A DNA stretch of 17,539 bases from Eubacteriales bacterium (GCA_030527765.1 JAUNAE010000041.1:1-17539), one strand, 5' to 3'; positions 7,537 through 15,314 are shown, counted from the first letter of the stretch. Notes: generated by a model from the letters alone, not told the origin. Numbers and translations: made by a program.

Positions 7537-8532
7537 ATGAAGGCTGCAAATAAACTGCTTAACTGGTGTAAGGCGTTGGTTCTGCCGGTAATAGTCTGGA
7601 TTGTATTTTCTATCCTGACCGGAGGCAGATTTGCGACATGGATCAGTGTCATGTCTGTATTCAGAACGGCAGTGGTTCCTATGTTGATTGGAATGACTCT
7701 TGGATTTGGAATGCTGATGAATATGTGGAATTTTGCAGCTGGTGCAATAATTTACGCCTGTGCAATCTTTGGCGCATATCTTGCACAGATTACAGGCAGC
7801 GGAATCCCGGGTCTCTGTATTTTCTCGATTTTGACCGGATTGGTCCTCTGCGGAATCATGGGTATTCTGTATCGTTTCCTCAGAGTTCCATGTCTCGTAC
7901 TTTCTCTTGGTATGGTAATGATTATTGAAGCACTTCCAAACGTGCTTGTACCAAACGCAACCGGAAAAATCAGTCTCCTGGATGGATATCTGGGAAGTTC
8001 CCCTTGGTGTTTCATTATTCTGATTGGTATGTTCGGAATTTTCTATTTTATCAATACGTACACAACTCTCGGAGCGGATATGAGAGCAATCGGAGCAAAT
8101 ATCAAAATTGCCAACAGTGCAGGTGTGGATATTGACAAAGTGAAGTTTCTTTCCTTCCTGTTGTCTGGATTTTTCCTCGGAGTAGCCGGTATCGTCTACA
8201 TGTCCACCAATGTATCTGTCACAGCAGTCAGCGGTATCGCATCTGTCGCAATGATCTTTGATGGATTTATGGGAGTATTCGTAGCCCTTGTTATCAGCAA
8301 GTATGTGAATTTCAGTGCCTCTGTTATCATTGGTACACTGACCATTCGTATGCTGAGTTCCGGACTGGTAGCCTGCGGATTCAGTTCTGAGATTCGTGGA
8401 ATTCTCACAGGTGTGTTCCTGTTCGGAGTTATCACATTCTCCGCAAATGCGGATATTTTTGAAAAGGCGAAAGCCAGAAGACAGATGGCTGCAGAAGCCA
8501 ATATGGAGTACGAGCAGTCAGCTGCACGATGA
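7537..8532 (+). CDS. Sugar ABC transporter permease 2 (RbsC-like, divergent)
   Basis: A 331-residue membrane protein of the same family as permease 1, presumably its partner in a heterodimeric channel. Hydrophobic segments run from about residue 13 to 300. The coupling motif TTLGADMRAIGANIKIANS (176-194) and following SGFFLGVAGIV (210-220) are typical. The region where the family has DLSxG reads NMWNFAAGA (62-70), so that motif is lost. The C-terminal 25 residues are charged and cytoplasmic. I chose ATG 7537, preceded by TGGAGGTG (7522-7529), over the in-frame ATG 7504, which has no site and lies inside the hairpin. It is the last gene of the importer operon, before the terminator at 8624. 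Confidence 0.9.
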   Translation: MKAANKLLNWCKALVLPVIVWIVFSILTGGRFATWISVMSVFRTAVVPMLIGMTLGFGMLMNMWNFAAGAIIYACAIFGAYLAQITGSGIPGLCIFSILTGLVLCGIMGILYRFLRVPCLVLSLGMVMIIEALPNVLVPNATGKISLLDGYLGSSPWCFIILIGMFGIFYFINTYTTLGADMRAIGANIKIANSAGVDIDKVKFLSFLLSGFFLGVAGIVYMSTNVSVTAVSGIASVAMIFDGFMGVFVALVISKYVNFSASVIIGTLTIRMLSSGLVACGFSSEIRGILTGVFLFGVITFSANADIFEKAKARRQMAAEANMEYEQSAAR

Positions 8533-8623
8533 GAGGGAAAATGCAGCGAAAACGGTTATGAATTCTTCTTGTACAAGGAGAGGTCTAAACTGAATGCAGA
8601 GACGAATAAGAAAAATATCAGAT

Positions 8624-8665
8624 GCCGTCGGGTATGATTTTGGGATCATACCCGGCGGCTTTTTT
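8624..8665 (+). terminator. Strong intrinsic terminator of the importer operon
   Basis: GCCGTCGGGTATGAT (8624-8638) pairs over 15 bp (one G-U) with ATCATACCCGGCGGC (8645-8659), with a TTTGGG loop, followed directly by T8660-8665. This is a textbook rho-independent terminator. Confidence 0.93.
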
Positions 8666-8725
8666 GCGGGAAACTTCGTCCGAAAATGCGAGCGTTTTGT
8701 GCCGAAAATGTAAACTGAGAAAACA

Positions 8726-8747
8726 AGTTATCAGAGATAATATAACT
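8726..8747 (+). promoter_or_regulatory. Dyad over a possible -10 box before the MBL gene
   Basis: AGTTAT (8726-8731) and ATAACT (8742-8747) are inverted repeats with a 10-nt spacer; an overlapping TTATC-AGA-GATAA dyad lies at 8729-8740. TATAAC (8741-8746) could serve as -10, but no good -35 is visible. A promoter is needed here because a strong terminator lies 60 nt upstream. The rest of 8533-8827 shows no gene. Confidence 0.35.
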
Positions 8748-8827
8748 ACATTAAAGAAATTGCAAAATGGATGAACAGAACGTATAAGCAAGGTAGGAAC
8801 GGCATATAGAGAAAAGGAGAGAATACT

Positions 8828-9652
8828 ATGGGAATCCGAAAACCTCTGATTTTTGAGATTGCACCGGATACGTACTGTATCAATGAATTTGGACTGGATG
8901 CCATGTATCTGTTAATCGGCGAGGAGGAGGCGCTCCTCGTTGATACAGGATGCGGCGTGGCAAATGTCAGAGAAGTGGTTGCAGAGATTACAGATAAACC
9001 ATACAAAGTGGTACTGACCCACGGACATATGGATCATGTTGGCGGAATGTACGCGTTCCATGAAGTTTACCTGAATGAACGGGACTGGAAGATGGCAGAG
9101 GCTGTATCCAGAGAAGAGACGATGCAGTATGCAGACATGTTTGGTAAAGGCGGAGGGTATGGAATTTATGACTACTCTCCGGAACAGATTACAGAAGATC
9201 GAACGTTACCGAAGTTTCTCCCTTTAAATGACGGAGCGGTATTTCATCTCGGGGGAAGAGATATCAAAGCGTATGCCATTGCCGGACATACACCGGGAGG
9301 AATCACTCTTCTGGATGAGAAGAACAGACTGATGATTAGCGGAGATTGCTGCAATGTGAATCTTCTGGCACCCTGGTGCAGCGTGGAAGAAACTTATCAG
9401 TCACTTTTGAAATTTCAGTCCTTAAGCGACAAATTCGATCAGAATTTTAACGGTCATGTAGGATATCTGGGTTCCACCATGAATAAGAGCCAGCCGAAAT
9501 CTGTATGTGAAGACCTTCTTCATATCTGTGAGGAAGTTCTTGCGGGAAAAGGAGATCCAAAGCCCTATCAGTTTTTGGGAGTGGAACTTCAGCAGATCAG
9601 TTACGGCACCGCAAAACTTTCCTACGATCCTACGAGAATTCGAGAAAACTGA
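8828..9652 (+). CDS. Metallo-beta-lactamase-fold hydrolase
   Basis: A 274-residue cytoplasmic MBL-fold protein with a complete two-metal ligand set: THGHMDH (H65, H67, D69, H70), GHTPGG (H154), SGD (D173) and NGH (H210). Metal-dependent hydrolysis of an ester, lactone or thioester is therefore plausible. An acidic strand LLVDTG (36-41) precedes the motif as usual. Residues 100-135 and the C-terminal 50 residues probably shape the substrate pocket. The start at ATG 8828 has AAGGAGA at 8814-8820. It lies 113 nt before the second GH3 gene, with repeat copy B between them. The family is broad and the substrate cannot be named; a lactone made by sugar oxidation or an acyl ester are possibilities in this context. 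Confidence 0.88.
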   Translation: MGIRKPLIFEIAPDTYCINEFGLDAMYLLIGEEEALLVDTGCGVANVREVVAEITDKPYKVVLTHGHMDHVGGMYAFHEVYLNERDWKMAEAVSREETMQYADMFGKGGGYGIYDYSPEQITEDRTLPKFLPLNDGAVFHLGGRDIKAYAIAGHTPGGITLLDEKNRLMISGDCCNVNLLAPWCSVEETYQSLLKFQSLSDKFDQNFNGHVGYLGSTMNKSQPKSVCEDLLHICEEVLAGKGDPKPYQFLGVELQQISYGTAKLSYDPTRIREN

Positions 9653-9659
9653 GAGAATA

Positions 9660-9699
9660 TTGAAGACAGACAAGCTGCGAAGCAGCCTGTGTTCATGAG
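9660..9699 (+). repeat. 40-nt intergenic repeat, copy B
   Basis: It begins 7 nt after the MBL stop codon and matches copy A (3160-3199) at 32 of 40 positions without gaps. The outer arms TGAAGACAG and CTGTGTTCA can pair with one mismatch, and inside them GCTGC (9674-9678) and GCAGC (9682-9686) form a perfect mini-hairpin around GAA. Its location just after a stop codon equals that of copy A. Confidence 0.6.
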
Positions 9700-9765
9700 C
9701 AAGTATTAAATTGTGAATGTATGCTTTACAGAACAATAAAGAACTTAGAGCGAAAGGAGTACAGA

Positions 9766-12165
9766 ATGGCTACAAAATTGACAGATCAGAACTCCATAGA
9801 ACAGATTCTTGCAGAAATGACTGTGGAAGAAAAAGCGGCCTGCATTACCGGAGGAACTTCTTTTTACAGCAGAGCAATGGAGAAATACAAAATTCCCGCA
9901 CTTCTGTGGCTGGATGGAGGAACCGGATATAATTCCAATCAAAAATTCCTGGATGTTATGTATCAGAAATATGCAGAGCGCCTTGAGGCAGAAGGTATTC
10001 CACTTGATGAAGACACTATTACCGGCCGTATGGGCGGTCTGGAAATTGTCCTTGGAAATAAGGAGCTCTGGGAGAGCAGAAAAAAGCTGGCAAGAGAAAT
10101 GATGACAGATACAGAGTTCGGATGCTATCCTCCGGGAATGTTCTTTGCAGCTACATGGAATCCGGATGTCATTGAAAAGTGCGGACACACTCTCGGAAAA
10201 GAAGTCAATTACCGGGGAGTGGATGTTCTCCTTGGAACCCCCAATGTGAATATTCACAGAGATCCTCTGAATGGCCGGCTTTTCGAGGGATACTCCGAAG
10301 ATCCCTGTCTGGTATCCAAACTGGCTCCTTCCTTTGTAAAGGGTATTCAGGAAGAAGGGGTGCTTGCAGATGTGAAGCATTTTGCGGCAAACAATCAGGA
10401 AACCGATCGCATGGGTGTGAACGAGCACATCTCTGAGAGAGCACTGAGAGAAATTTATCTTCCGGGATTTGAGGCCTGTATTAAGGCCGGGTGCAGAACG
10501 ATTATGTCCGCATACAACCAGATCAACGGAGTTCCCTGTGCGCAGAATCCATGGCTTCTCAAAGAGGTTCTCCGCGGGGAATGGGGATTTGACGGCTGCG
10601 TCGTGACAGACTGGTCTGCGGCTTACGATCAGGTGGAGGCAGCAGCGGCAGGAAACGATCTTGTTATGCCGGGACCGCGTTCCTATCGATGCATCGTAGA
10701 AGCAGTGGAAAATGGGGAACTTTCCGAAGAAGATCTGGACAGCTGTGTTCGAAATTTCCTCCGTATTGTTCTGGAATCACCGACGATGAATGGGACACGT
10801 GTGAAGGAATATACAAGAGAAGATGTGAAGGCCGGAATTCAGGCAGCTTATGAAGCGGCAGCAGAAGGAATCACACTTCTGAAAAATAATCATATTCTGC
10901 CCCTTGCTAAAACGGAGAAAGTCAGCTTCTATGGACAAAAGTGCAAACATCCCATTGATTCCGGTGCAGGAAGTGCTGCCGTACAGACTTCATTGACGAC
11001 GAATGTCTATGATGAGACAATGAAATTAATTGGAGAAGACAGAGTTGCTTTTGAGACTGTGGATGAAACGACGACGGCTGTGATTGTCACGGTAGGTGTG
11101 AACGGTCAGGAAGGAGCAGACCGTCCGGATCTTCAGATGGATTCCGAGGATCAGGAAGCCCTTCGAAAAGCCTTTGCAGATGCAAAAGCCCAGGAAGCTC
11201 TTCGAAGTGAACAGGCAGATGGAAAAGAAGTTCATATCCCGGTGATTGTGATCATGAACATTGCGGGTCCGATTGATATGCTGGAGTGGGATGAGAAAGC
11301 AGATGCGATTTTGTGTACGTATATTCCGGGAATGGAAGGCGGACATGCCACAGCTGATATTCTTTTTGGTGAAGTGAATCCTTCCGGAAAACTTCCTTTG
11401 ACTTTCCCGAAAAAATACTCTGATTGTCCATCCTACGGAAATTTCCCGGGATATGACAGTGAGGTATGGTACGGCGAGGGAATTTATGTTGGATATCGCT
11501 ATTACGAGAAGAGAGACATTCCGGTCATGTATCCGTTTGGCTTTGGATTGTCCTACACCGATTTCGAGATCAGCGATCTTCAGATGCAGGAGAAGGTTAA
11601 TTTGGATCAGGAGGATCTCATGGTCCGTGTCCGAGTGAAAAACATCGGTTCCTGTGCAGGAGCAGAGGTCGTACAGATTTATGTGAGAGACATGGAATCG
11701 ACATTGGATAAGCCGTTGAAAGAACTCAAAGGCTTCCGAAAAGTATATCTGGAGCCGGGTGAGACAAAGAATGTCGAAATTGTTCTGAGGAAAAAGGATT
11801 TTGCCGGATATGATACCCGTCTGAAGACATGGGCAACGGAGCCGGGAACTTTTGAAATTCTTGCAGGCAATTCTTCTCAGAATATTACAGAAAAGAAATT
11901 TGTCGAAGTATCCTGTGCGAATCCGTATGCAGTAGGTCCATTGACAGACATCATCAAAGTTGTTTCCGATCCGAAGGCTCTTGATATTGTAGAAAAGAAG
12001 ACAGAATTGAAACTGCGGGAAGTATCCGGAAGCTACATTGTATTTCAGCCACTGACCCCGTTTAAAGATATCTGGACGAATTGTGTGCGGCCGGCGATGA
12101 ATGTGGACGATGCTGCAGCTGCAGCTCTGCAGAAGGAAATCTATGAGGAGTGGAGCAGACTGTAA
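9766..12165 (+). CDS. Cytoplasmic GH3 beta-glycosidase with barrel insertion and C-terminal extension, 799 aa
   Basis: A second glycoside hydrolase family 3 enzyme, clearly different from the first. The barrel begins at EEKAACITGG (21-30) and DGG (50-52). About 60 extra residues (54-118) precede PPGMFFAATWNP (122-133). Then come KHFAANNQETDR (204-215) and nucleophile Asp282 in VVTDWS. The sandwich domain (about 365-545) carries NGQEGADRPD, with Glu449 the likely acid/base. The fibronectin III-like domain is at about 625-705. An extra 85-residue C-terminal tail (715-799) follows. There is no signal peptide. I chose ATG 9766, with AAAGGAG at 9753-9759, over ATG 9721, which lacks a site. Probably co-transcribed with the MBL gene. 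Sugar specificity is unknown. Confidence 0.93.
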   Translation: MATKLTDQNSIEQILAEMTVEEKAACITGGTSFYSRAMEKYKIPALLWLDGGTGYNSNQKFLDVMYQKYAERLEAEGIPLDEDTITGRMGGLEIVLGNKELWESRKKLAREMMTDTEFGCYPPGMFFAATWNPDVIEKCGHTLGKEVNYRGVDVLLGTPNVNIHRDPLNGRLFEGYSEDPCLVSKLAPSFVKGIQEEGVLADVKHFAANNQETDRMGVNEHISERALREIYLPGFEACIKAGCRTIMSAYNQINGVPCAQNPWLLKEVLRGEWGFDGCVVTDWSAAYDQVEAAAAGNDLVMPGPRSYRCIVEAVENGELSEEDLDSCVRNFLRIVLESPTMNGTRVKEYTREDVKAGIQAAYEAAAEGITLLKNNHILPLAKTEKVSFYGQKCKHPIDSGAGSAAVQTSLTTNVYDETMKLIGEDRVAFETVDETTTAVIVTVGVNGQEGADRPDLQMDSEDQEALRKAFADAKAQEALRSEQADGKEVHIPVIVIMNIAGPIDMLEWDEKADAILCTYIPGMEGGHATADILFGEVNPSGKLPLTFPKKYSDCPSYGNFPGYDSEVWYGEGIYVGYRYYEKRDIPVMYPFGFGLSYTDFEISDLQMQEKVNLDQEDLMVRVRVKNIGSCAGAEVVQIYVRDMESTLDKPLKELKGFRKVYLEPGETKNVEIVLRKKDFAGYDTRLKTWATEPGTFEILAGNSSQNITEKKFVEVSCANPYAVGPLTDIIKVVSDPKALDIVEKKTELKLREVSGSYIVFQPLTPFKDIWTNCVRPAMNVDDAAAAALQKEIYEEWSRL

Positions 12166-12215
12166 GCTGCGATCGAATGTGATATTCCGGGAGCAGAAAA
12201 GAAGTTTGAGTTGAT

Positions 12216-12262
12216 CGCAGAGTTCGGCAGAAGAAAGTTGCTTCGCAACTGCCGAACTCGCG
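12216..12262 (+). promoter_or_regulatory. Long intergenic hairpin between GH3-2 and the tannase-like gene
   Basis: GAGTTCGGCAG (12220-12230) pairs perfectly with CTGCCGAACTC (12249-12259). CGC (12216-12218) pairs with GCG (12260-12262) around one bulged A, and TTGC/GCAA caps the top around TTC. No T-run follows. A role in mRNA processing or differential expression is inferred. Confidence 0.6.
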
Positions 12263-12263
12263 T

Positions 12264-12296
12264 GCGAATCCTCTTACGAGATTTGCGTTTTAAGAG
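12264..12296 (+). promoter_or_regulatory. Second intergenic stem with two alternative pairings
   Basis: GCGAATC (12264-12270) can pair with GATTTGC (12280-12286; one G-U). Alternatively CTCTTA (12271-12276), which is in that hairpin's loop, can pair with TAAGAG (12291-12296). The first stem is followed by only four T, so termination would be weak. A processing site or partial attenuator before the esterase gene is possible. Confidence 0.4.
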
Positions 12297-12351
12297 TAAG
12301 TAACGGAAGCAGATTTTGAGAATCTGGGGGTTATTTGAAGAGGAAATGGAA

Positions 12352-13896
12352 ATGATGGAACGAAATATTAAGAAATTAGAACTGCCTTATAAAATTCAGG
12401 CAGAGCATATTGGGCTTCCGACTACCGGAGCAGAGGTTACTTCCTGCGTGTTGTGTAAGGCCGGGGAATCTCATCCATCGGCACTGGCGAAACAATTTGG
12501 ATTCTTTTATCCGGTGGATACATGGAAATGTGAAGGCGTGATTCACCCGGTGGACCCAACCTGTCAGGATATTCATTTCGAACTGGGACTTCCGGTGAAC
12601 TGGAATGGTAAGGCAGTCCAGCAGGGTGGTGCCGGAGTGGATGGATATGTGCCGCCAACCTGTCAGTTTCTTCACGGACAGGACAGAGAAACACGGACCG
12701 CCCTTCAGCAGGGGTATGCGGTATTTGACAGTGACGGCGGATATGAATATATCAATGGAAATATGCTGGATTTCAGCTGGATTTCCAATGAAGAGTGTCT
12801 CCGAAACTATGCATATGAGTCTTTGAAAAAAACGAAGGACACGATTACAGCATTTCTTCAGGATCTGACAGGAACAAAGCCATCTAGAGTGTATTTTTAT
12901 GGTGGTTCCAATGGCGGACGTGAAACCATGAAGATTCTTCAGAAGTATCCGGAAGACTACGATGGTGCGATCTGCTTCTTCCCGGTTCTTTACTGGACAC
13001 AGAAGGTGCTTATGGATTACCGAAATGCAAAAGTCGTTTTTGATGCAGGTAAGGAAGGAATTCTGGATAAAGAGACTTGCGAGAAGATTGTGCAGGCAGC
13101 ACTGGATATCTGTGATGATCTGGATGGAGTGCAGGATGGAGTGATTTCCAATTGGAAAGATGCGAGGAAAAAGAGAGATCTGGTACGCGAGAAAGTTCGT
13201 GCGTTCTTAACTCCGAAACAATTGGAAGTTCTGGATTCGCTGGAAAAAGAATTTACTCTTTCTTATCCGCTGGCCTTTGGACAGGAAACACTTCCGGGAT
13301 ATAACGTGTACGAAGGTGCACCGATCTTTGCACAGCTTGGAGTATGGGCAAAGATTCACGAATTCGGAAAAGTAGATATTACCGACGATTTGATTGCGAG
13401 ACTGTTTGCCCAAGATCCGGCTTATGATGTCGGTGACTTTGATCCGGAAGATCCGAAATGGCAGAAAAGAATTCAGGAAATTTCTTCTTATATGGATGCA
13501 AATGATCCAGACCTTAAGAAGTTCAGAGATCATGGAGGAAAACTGATTCTGGTACAGGGAACGGTAGATCCGAATGTGACGGCTGCCGGAACAGTTCAGT
13601 ATTATGAAAAACTGAAAGAATTTTTTGGAGAAGAGGGACTTCGAAACTTCGTAAGATTTTATATGGCACCGGGTTATGGACACGGAACAGACGGCAACTT
13701 TTTGATTACCGGAGATTTCCTCGGATCGCTGGATGCGTGGGTGGAAAAGGGAGAAGCTCCCGGAACTCTCACAGTTATGGATCATAAAGAAGGAAATCAG
13801 AGACGGACAAGACCGCTTTATGAATATCCATACTGGCCGATGTATGACGGATCGGGAGAGCCGGATCACGCAGAAAATTATCATCCGGTGAAGTAG
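12352..13896 (+). CDS. Tannase/feruloyl-esterase-family protein, cytoplasmic, lacking the usual active-site disulfide
   Basis: A 514-residue serine esterase-like protein of the tannase family (PF07519 type), expected to cleave aromatic acyl esters such as gallate or hydroxycinnamate. The nucleophile elbow is YGGSNGGRETM with Ser186, the acid is Asp406 in GTVDPNV, and the base is His444 in GYGHGTDG. The family's calcium-site region is recognisable as CDDLDGVQDGVI (254-265). The usual CS-D-HC arrangement is changed: Gly185 replaces the Cys before Ser, and Gly445 replaces the Cys after His. There is no signal peptide, unlike most secreted members. The start is uncertain: 12352 and 12355 fit GAAGAGGA (12337-12344) best, while 12346 and TTG 12316 are in frame but poorly spaced. 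Substrate not determinable. Confidence 0.85.
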   Translation: MMERNIKKLELPYKIQAEHIGLPTTGAEVTSCVLCKAGESHPSALAKQFGFFYPVDTWKCEGVIHPVDPTCQDIHFELGLPVNWNGKAVQQGGAGVDGYVPPTCQFLHGQDRETRTALQQGYAVFDSDGGYEYINGNMLDFSWISNEECLRNYAYESLKKTKDTITAFLQDLTGTKPSRVYFYGGSNGGRETMKILQKYPEDYDGAICFFPVLYWTQKVLMDYRNAKVVFDAGKEGILDKETCEKIVQAALDICDDLDGVQDGVISNWKDARKKRDLVREKVRAFLTPKQLEVLDSLEKEFTLSYPLAFGQETLPGYNVYEGAPIFAQLGVWAKIHEFGKVDITDDLIARLFAQDPAYDVGDFDPEDPKWQKRIQEISSYMDANDPDLKKFRDHGGKLILVQGTVDPNVTAAGTVQYYEKLKEFFGEEGLRNFVRFYMAPGYGHGTDGNFLITGDFLGSLDAWVEKGEAPGTLTVMDHKEGNQRRTRPLYEYPYWPMYDGSGEPDHAENYHPVK

Positions 13897-13926
13897 AGGA
13901 GTTTTATCTAAATAATGATCAATTTT

Positions 13927-13950
13927 AGGGATCTGAAAATTCAGATCCCT
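13927..13950 (+). terminator. 11-bp perfect hairpin after the tannase-like gene, no T-run
   Basis: AGGGATCTGAA (13927-13937) and TTCAGATCCCT (13940-13950) are perfect inverted repeats 30 nt after the stop codon. The position suggests an mRNA 3' end, but no T-run follows, so it may be a decay-blocking hairpin or a non-canonical terminator. Confidence 0.5.
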
Positions 13951-13957
13951 GTAAGTG

Positions 13958-13996
13958 TTGCTAAAAAATCTCAATATTGCCATAGTTTTTTAGCAA
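13958..13996. repeat. 11-bp perfect inverted repeat upstream of the oxidoreductase promoter
   Basis: TTGCTAAAAAA (13958-13968) and TTTTTTAGCAA (13986-13996) are exact complements with a 17-nt spacer. This spacer length equals that of the next dyad downstream (14008-14040), so both could be regulator-binding sites about 47 nt apart centre to centre. It could also be an RNA hairpin ending the upstream unit. Confidence 0.55.
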
Positions 13997-14007
13997 GATT
14001 GTCAATT

Positions 14008-14040
14008 TTGTGTAAGAAAGTCATTGTATAATTTACACAA
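14008..14040 (+). promoter_or_regulatory. Promoter of the oxidoreductase gene with a dyad spanning a consensus -10 box
   Basis: TATAAT at 14027-14032 is a perfect -10 box. It lies inside a perfect 8-bp dyad, TTGTGTAA (14008-14015) and TTACACAA (14033-14040), with a 17-nt spacer. No -35 box stands at normal spacing (TTGTCA at 13999 is 22 nt away). This suggests a regulated promoter, with an operator covering the -10 region. Further TTACAA copies follow in the leader at 14063, 14077 and 14087. Confidence 0.6.
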
Positions 14041-14105
14041 CAAAACGCAGTGCAAGTGAAATTTACAATTCAAATCTTACAAAATGTTACAAGGAGGATC
14101 CCATT

Positions 14106-15242
14106 ATGAAGAAACTGACTTATGGTATGGTTGGAGGCGGCCCTGGTGCAATGATCGGTGATGCACATAGAAGAGCCATCAGTCTTGACAGCTCCGCAGC
14201 ACTTGTTGCAGGATGCTTTTCCAGATCTCCGGAGAAAACCATGTCACAGGGTGCAGAACTGGGAATTTTACCGGACAGATGCTATGCAAGCTACCAGGAA
14301 ATGGCAGAGGCTGAGAGCAAACGTGAAGACAAAATCGACTTCGTTGTCGTTGTAACACCAAACTATACTCATTTTGAAATCTGCAAAACATTCCTTGAGG
14401 CAGGATTCAATGTTGTATGTGATAAACCACTGGTTACCGAGAGTGCACAGGCAGAAGAGCTGAAGGCAATCGCAGAAGCAAAAGATCTGCTTTTCATGGT
14501 TACTTATACTTACATGGGCAACATTACTGCAAAATGCATCCGCGATATGATTAAGAGCGGCGAGATCGGAACCATTCGTACCGTTATGGCGGAGTATCCT
14601 CAGGGATGGCTCTATGACGAGAACAACAGCGGTGGAAAACAGGGTGAGTGGAGATGTGATCCGAAGAAATCCGGTAACGTTAACTGCTTAGGTGATATCG
14701 GAACTCATGTAGAGAACGCAGTATCTACCATGACCGGTCTCAAAATTAAGAGAGTCCTTGCAAAGATGGATGTTGTTGTTCCGGGAAGAGTTCTGGATGA
14801 CAACGACCAGATTCTTGTTGAGTACGAGGGCGGAGCAACTGGTGTGAACTGGACTTCTCAGTTTGCAATCGGATGCGACAACAGCCTCAGAGTTCGTATT
14901 TACGGATCCAAAGGTACCATTCTCTGGTTCCAGGAAGAGTGCGAAGACTTTATCCTGATCAAAGAAGACGGTATCCAGAGAAAGATTCGCCGCGGATACG
15001 GTGCAATCACTCCAAATGCAGCAAAATACGGAAGACTTCCTGCAGGACATCCGGAAGGATGGCTGGAGTCCATGGGCAACCTGTATGACAGCTACACAGA
15101 GTGTGTTGAGGCGAAGAAGAACGGAACCTTCACACCGGATATGATCGATTACCCGACCATCGACGATGGAATTCAGGGACTTAAATATGTAGAAGCATGC
15201 CTTGAGAGTAACAAGAACGGCAACGTATGGGTTGAGATGTAA
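14106..15242 (+). CDS. Gfo/Idh/MocA-family NAD(P)-dependent sugar or glycoside oxidoreductase
   Basis: A 378-residue dehydrogenase. The N-terminal Rossmann fold shows GGGPGAMIGDAHR (10-22), VVVTPNYTHF (81-90) and CDKPL (105-109), with Lys107 the conserved catalytic or cofactor-side lysine. The C-terminal domain has GDIGTHVEN (196-204), in which Asp197 and His201 are the expected catalytic pair. PAGHPEGW (312-319), a segment common in members acting on pyranoses or glycosides, lies near the end. The start ATG has AGGAGG at 14092-14097. Its own promoter and clean codon use suggest strong expression. With the following TIM-barrel gene it forms the pair seen in 3-keto-glycoside pathways (oxidation at C3, then elimination) and in inositol catabolism; I infer the first. 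Substrate and cofactor are not provable. Confidence 0.9.
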   Translation: MKKLTYGMVGGGPGAMIGDAHRRAISLDSSAALVAGCFSRSPEKTMSQGAELGILPDRCYASYQEMAEAESKREDKIDFVVVVTPNYTHFEICKTFLEAGFNVVCDKPLVTESAQAEELKAIAEAKDLLFMVTYTYMGNITAKCIRDMIKSGEIGTIRTVMAEYPQGWLYDENNSGGKQGEWRCDPKKSGNVNCLGDIGTHVENAVSTMTGLKIKRVLAKMDVVVPGRVLDDNDQILVEYEGGATGVNWTSQFAIGCDNSLRVRIYGSKGTILWFQEECEDFILIKEDGIQRKIRRGYGAITPNAAKYGRLPAGHPEGWLESMGNLYDSYTECVEAKKNGTFTPDMIDYPTIDDGIQGLKYVEACLESNKNGNVWVEM

Positions 15243-15314
15243 TTGTTTCAGACATAAGTTATTTGGGTTTTTGACTCTGGTATCATATTAATTCGTATAT
15301 AAAAAACAGCAATC

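Noticed and set aside
8546..8561. Sequence resembling a catabolite-repression (cre) site, GCGAAAACGGTTATGA
   Set aside because: Only the central part matches; about four of ten informative positions fail, and it lies before a terminator rather than at a promoter.
9711..9739. Promoter before GH3-2 (TTGTGA, 17-nt spacer, CAATAA)
   Set aside because: The -10 candidate is poor and the gene can be read from the MBL transcript.
13207..13983. Minus-strand 258-residue frame over the tannase-like gene
   Set aside because: It is antisense to the catalytic Asp/His region, rich in Ile, Ser, Arg and Phe, with no recognisable motif.
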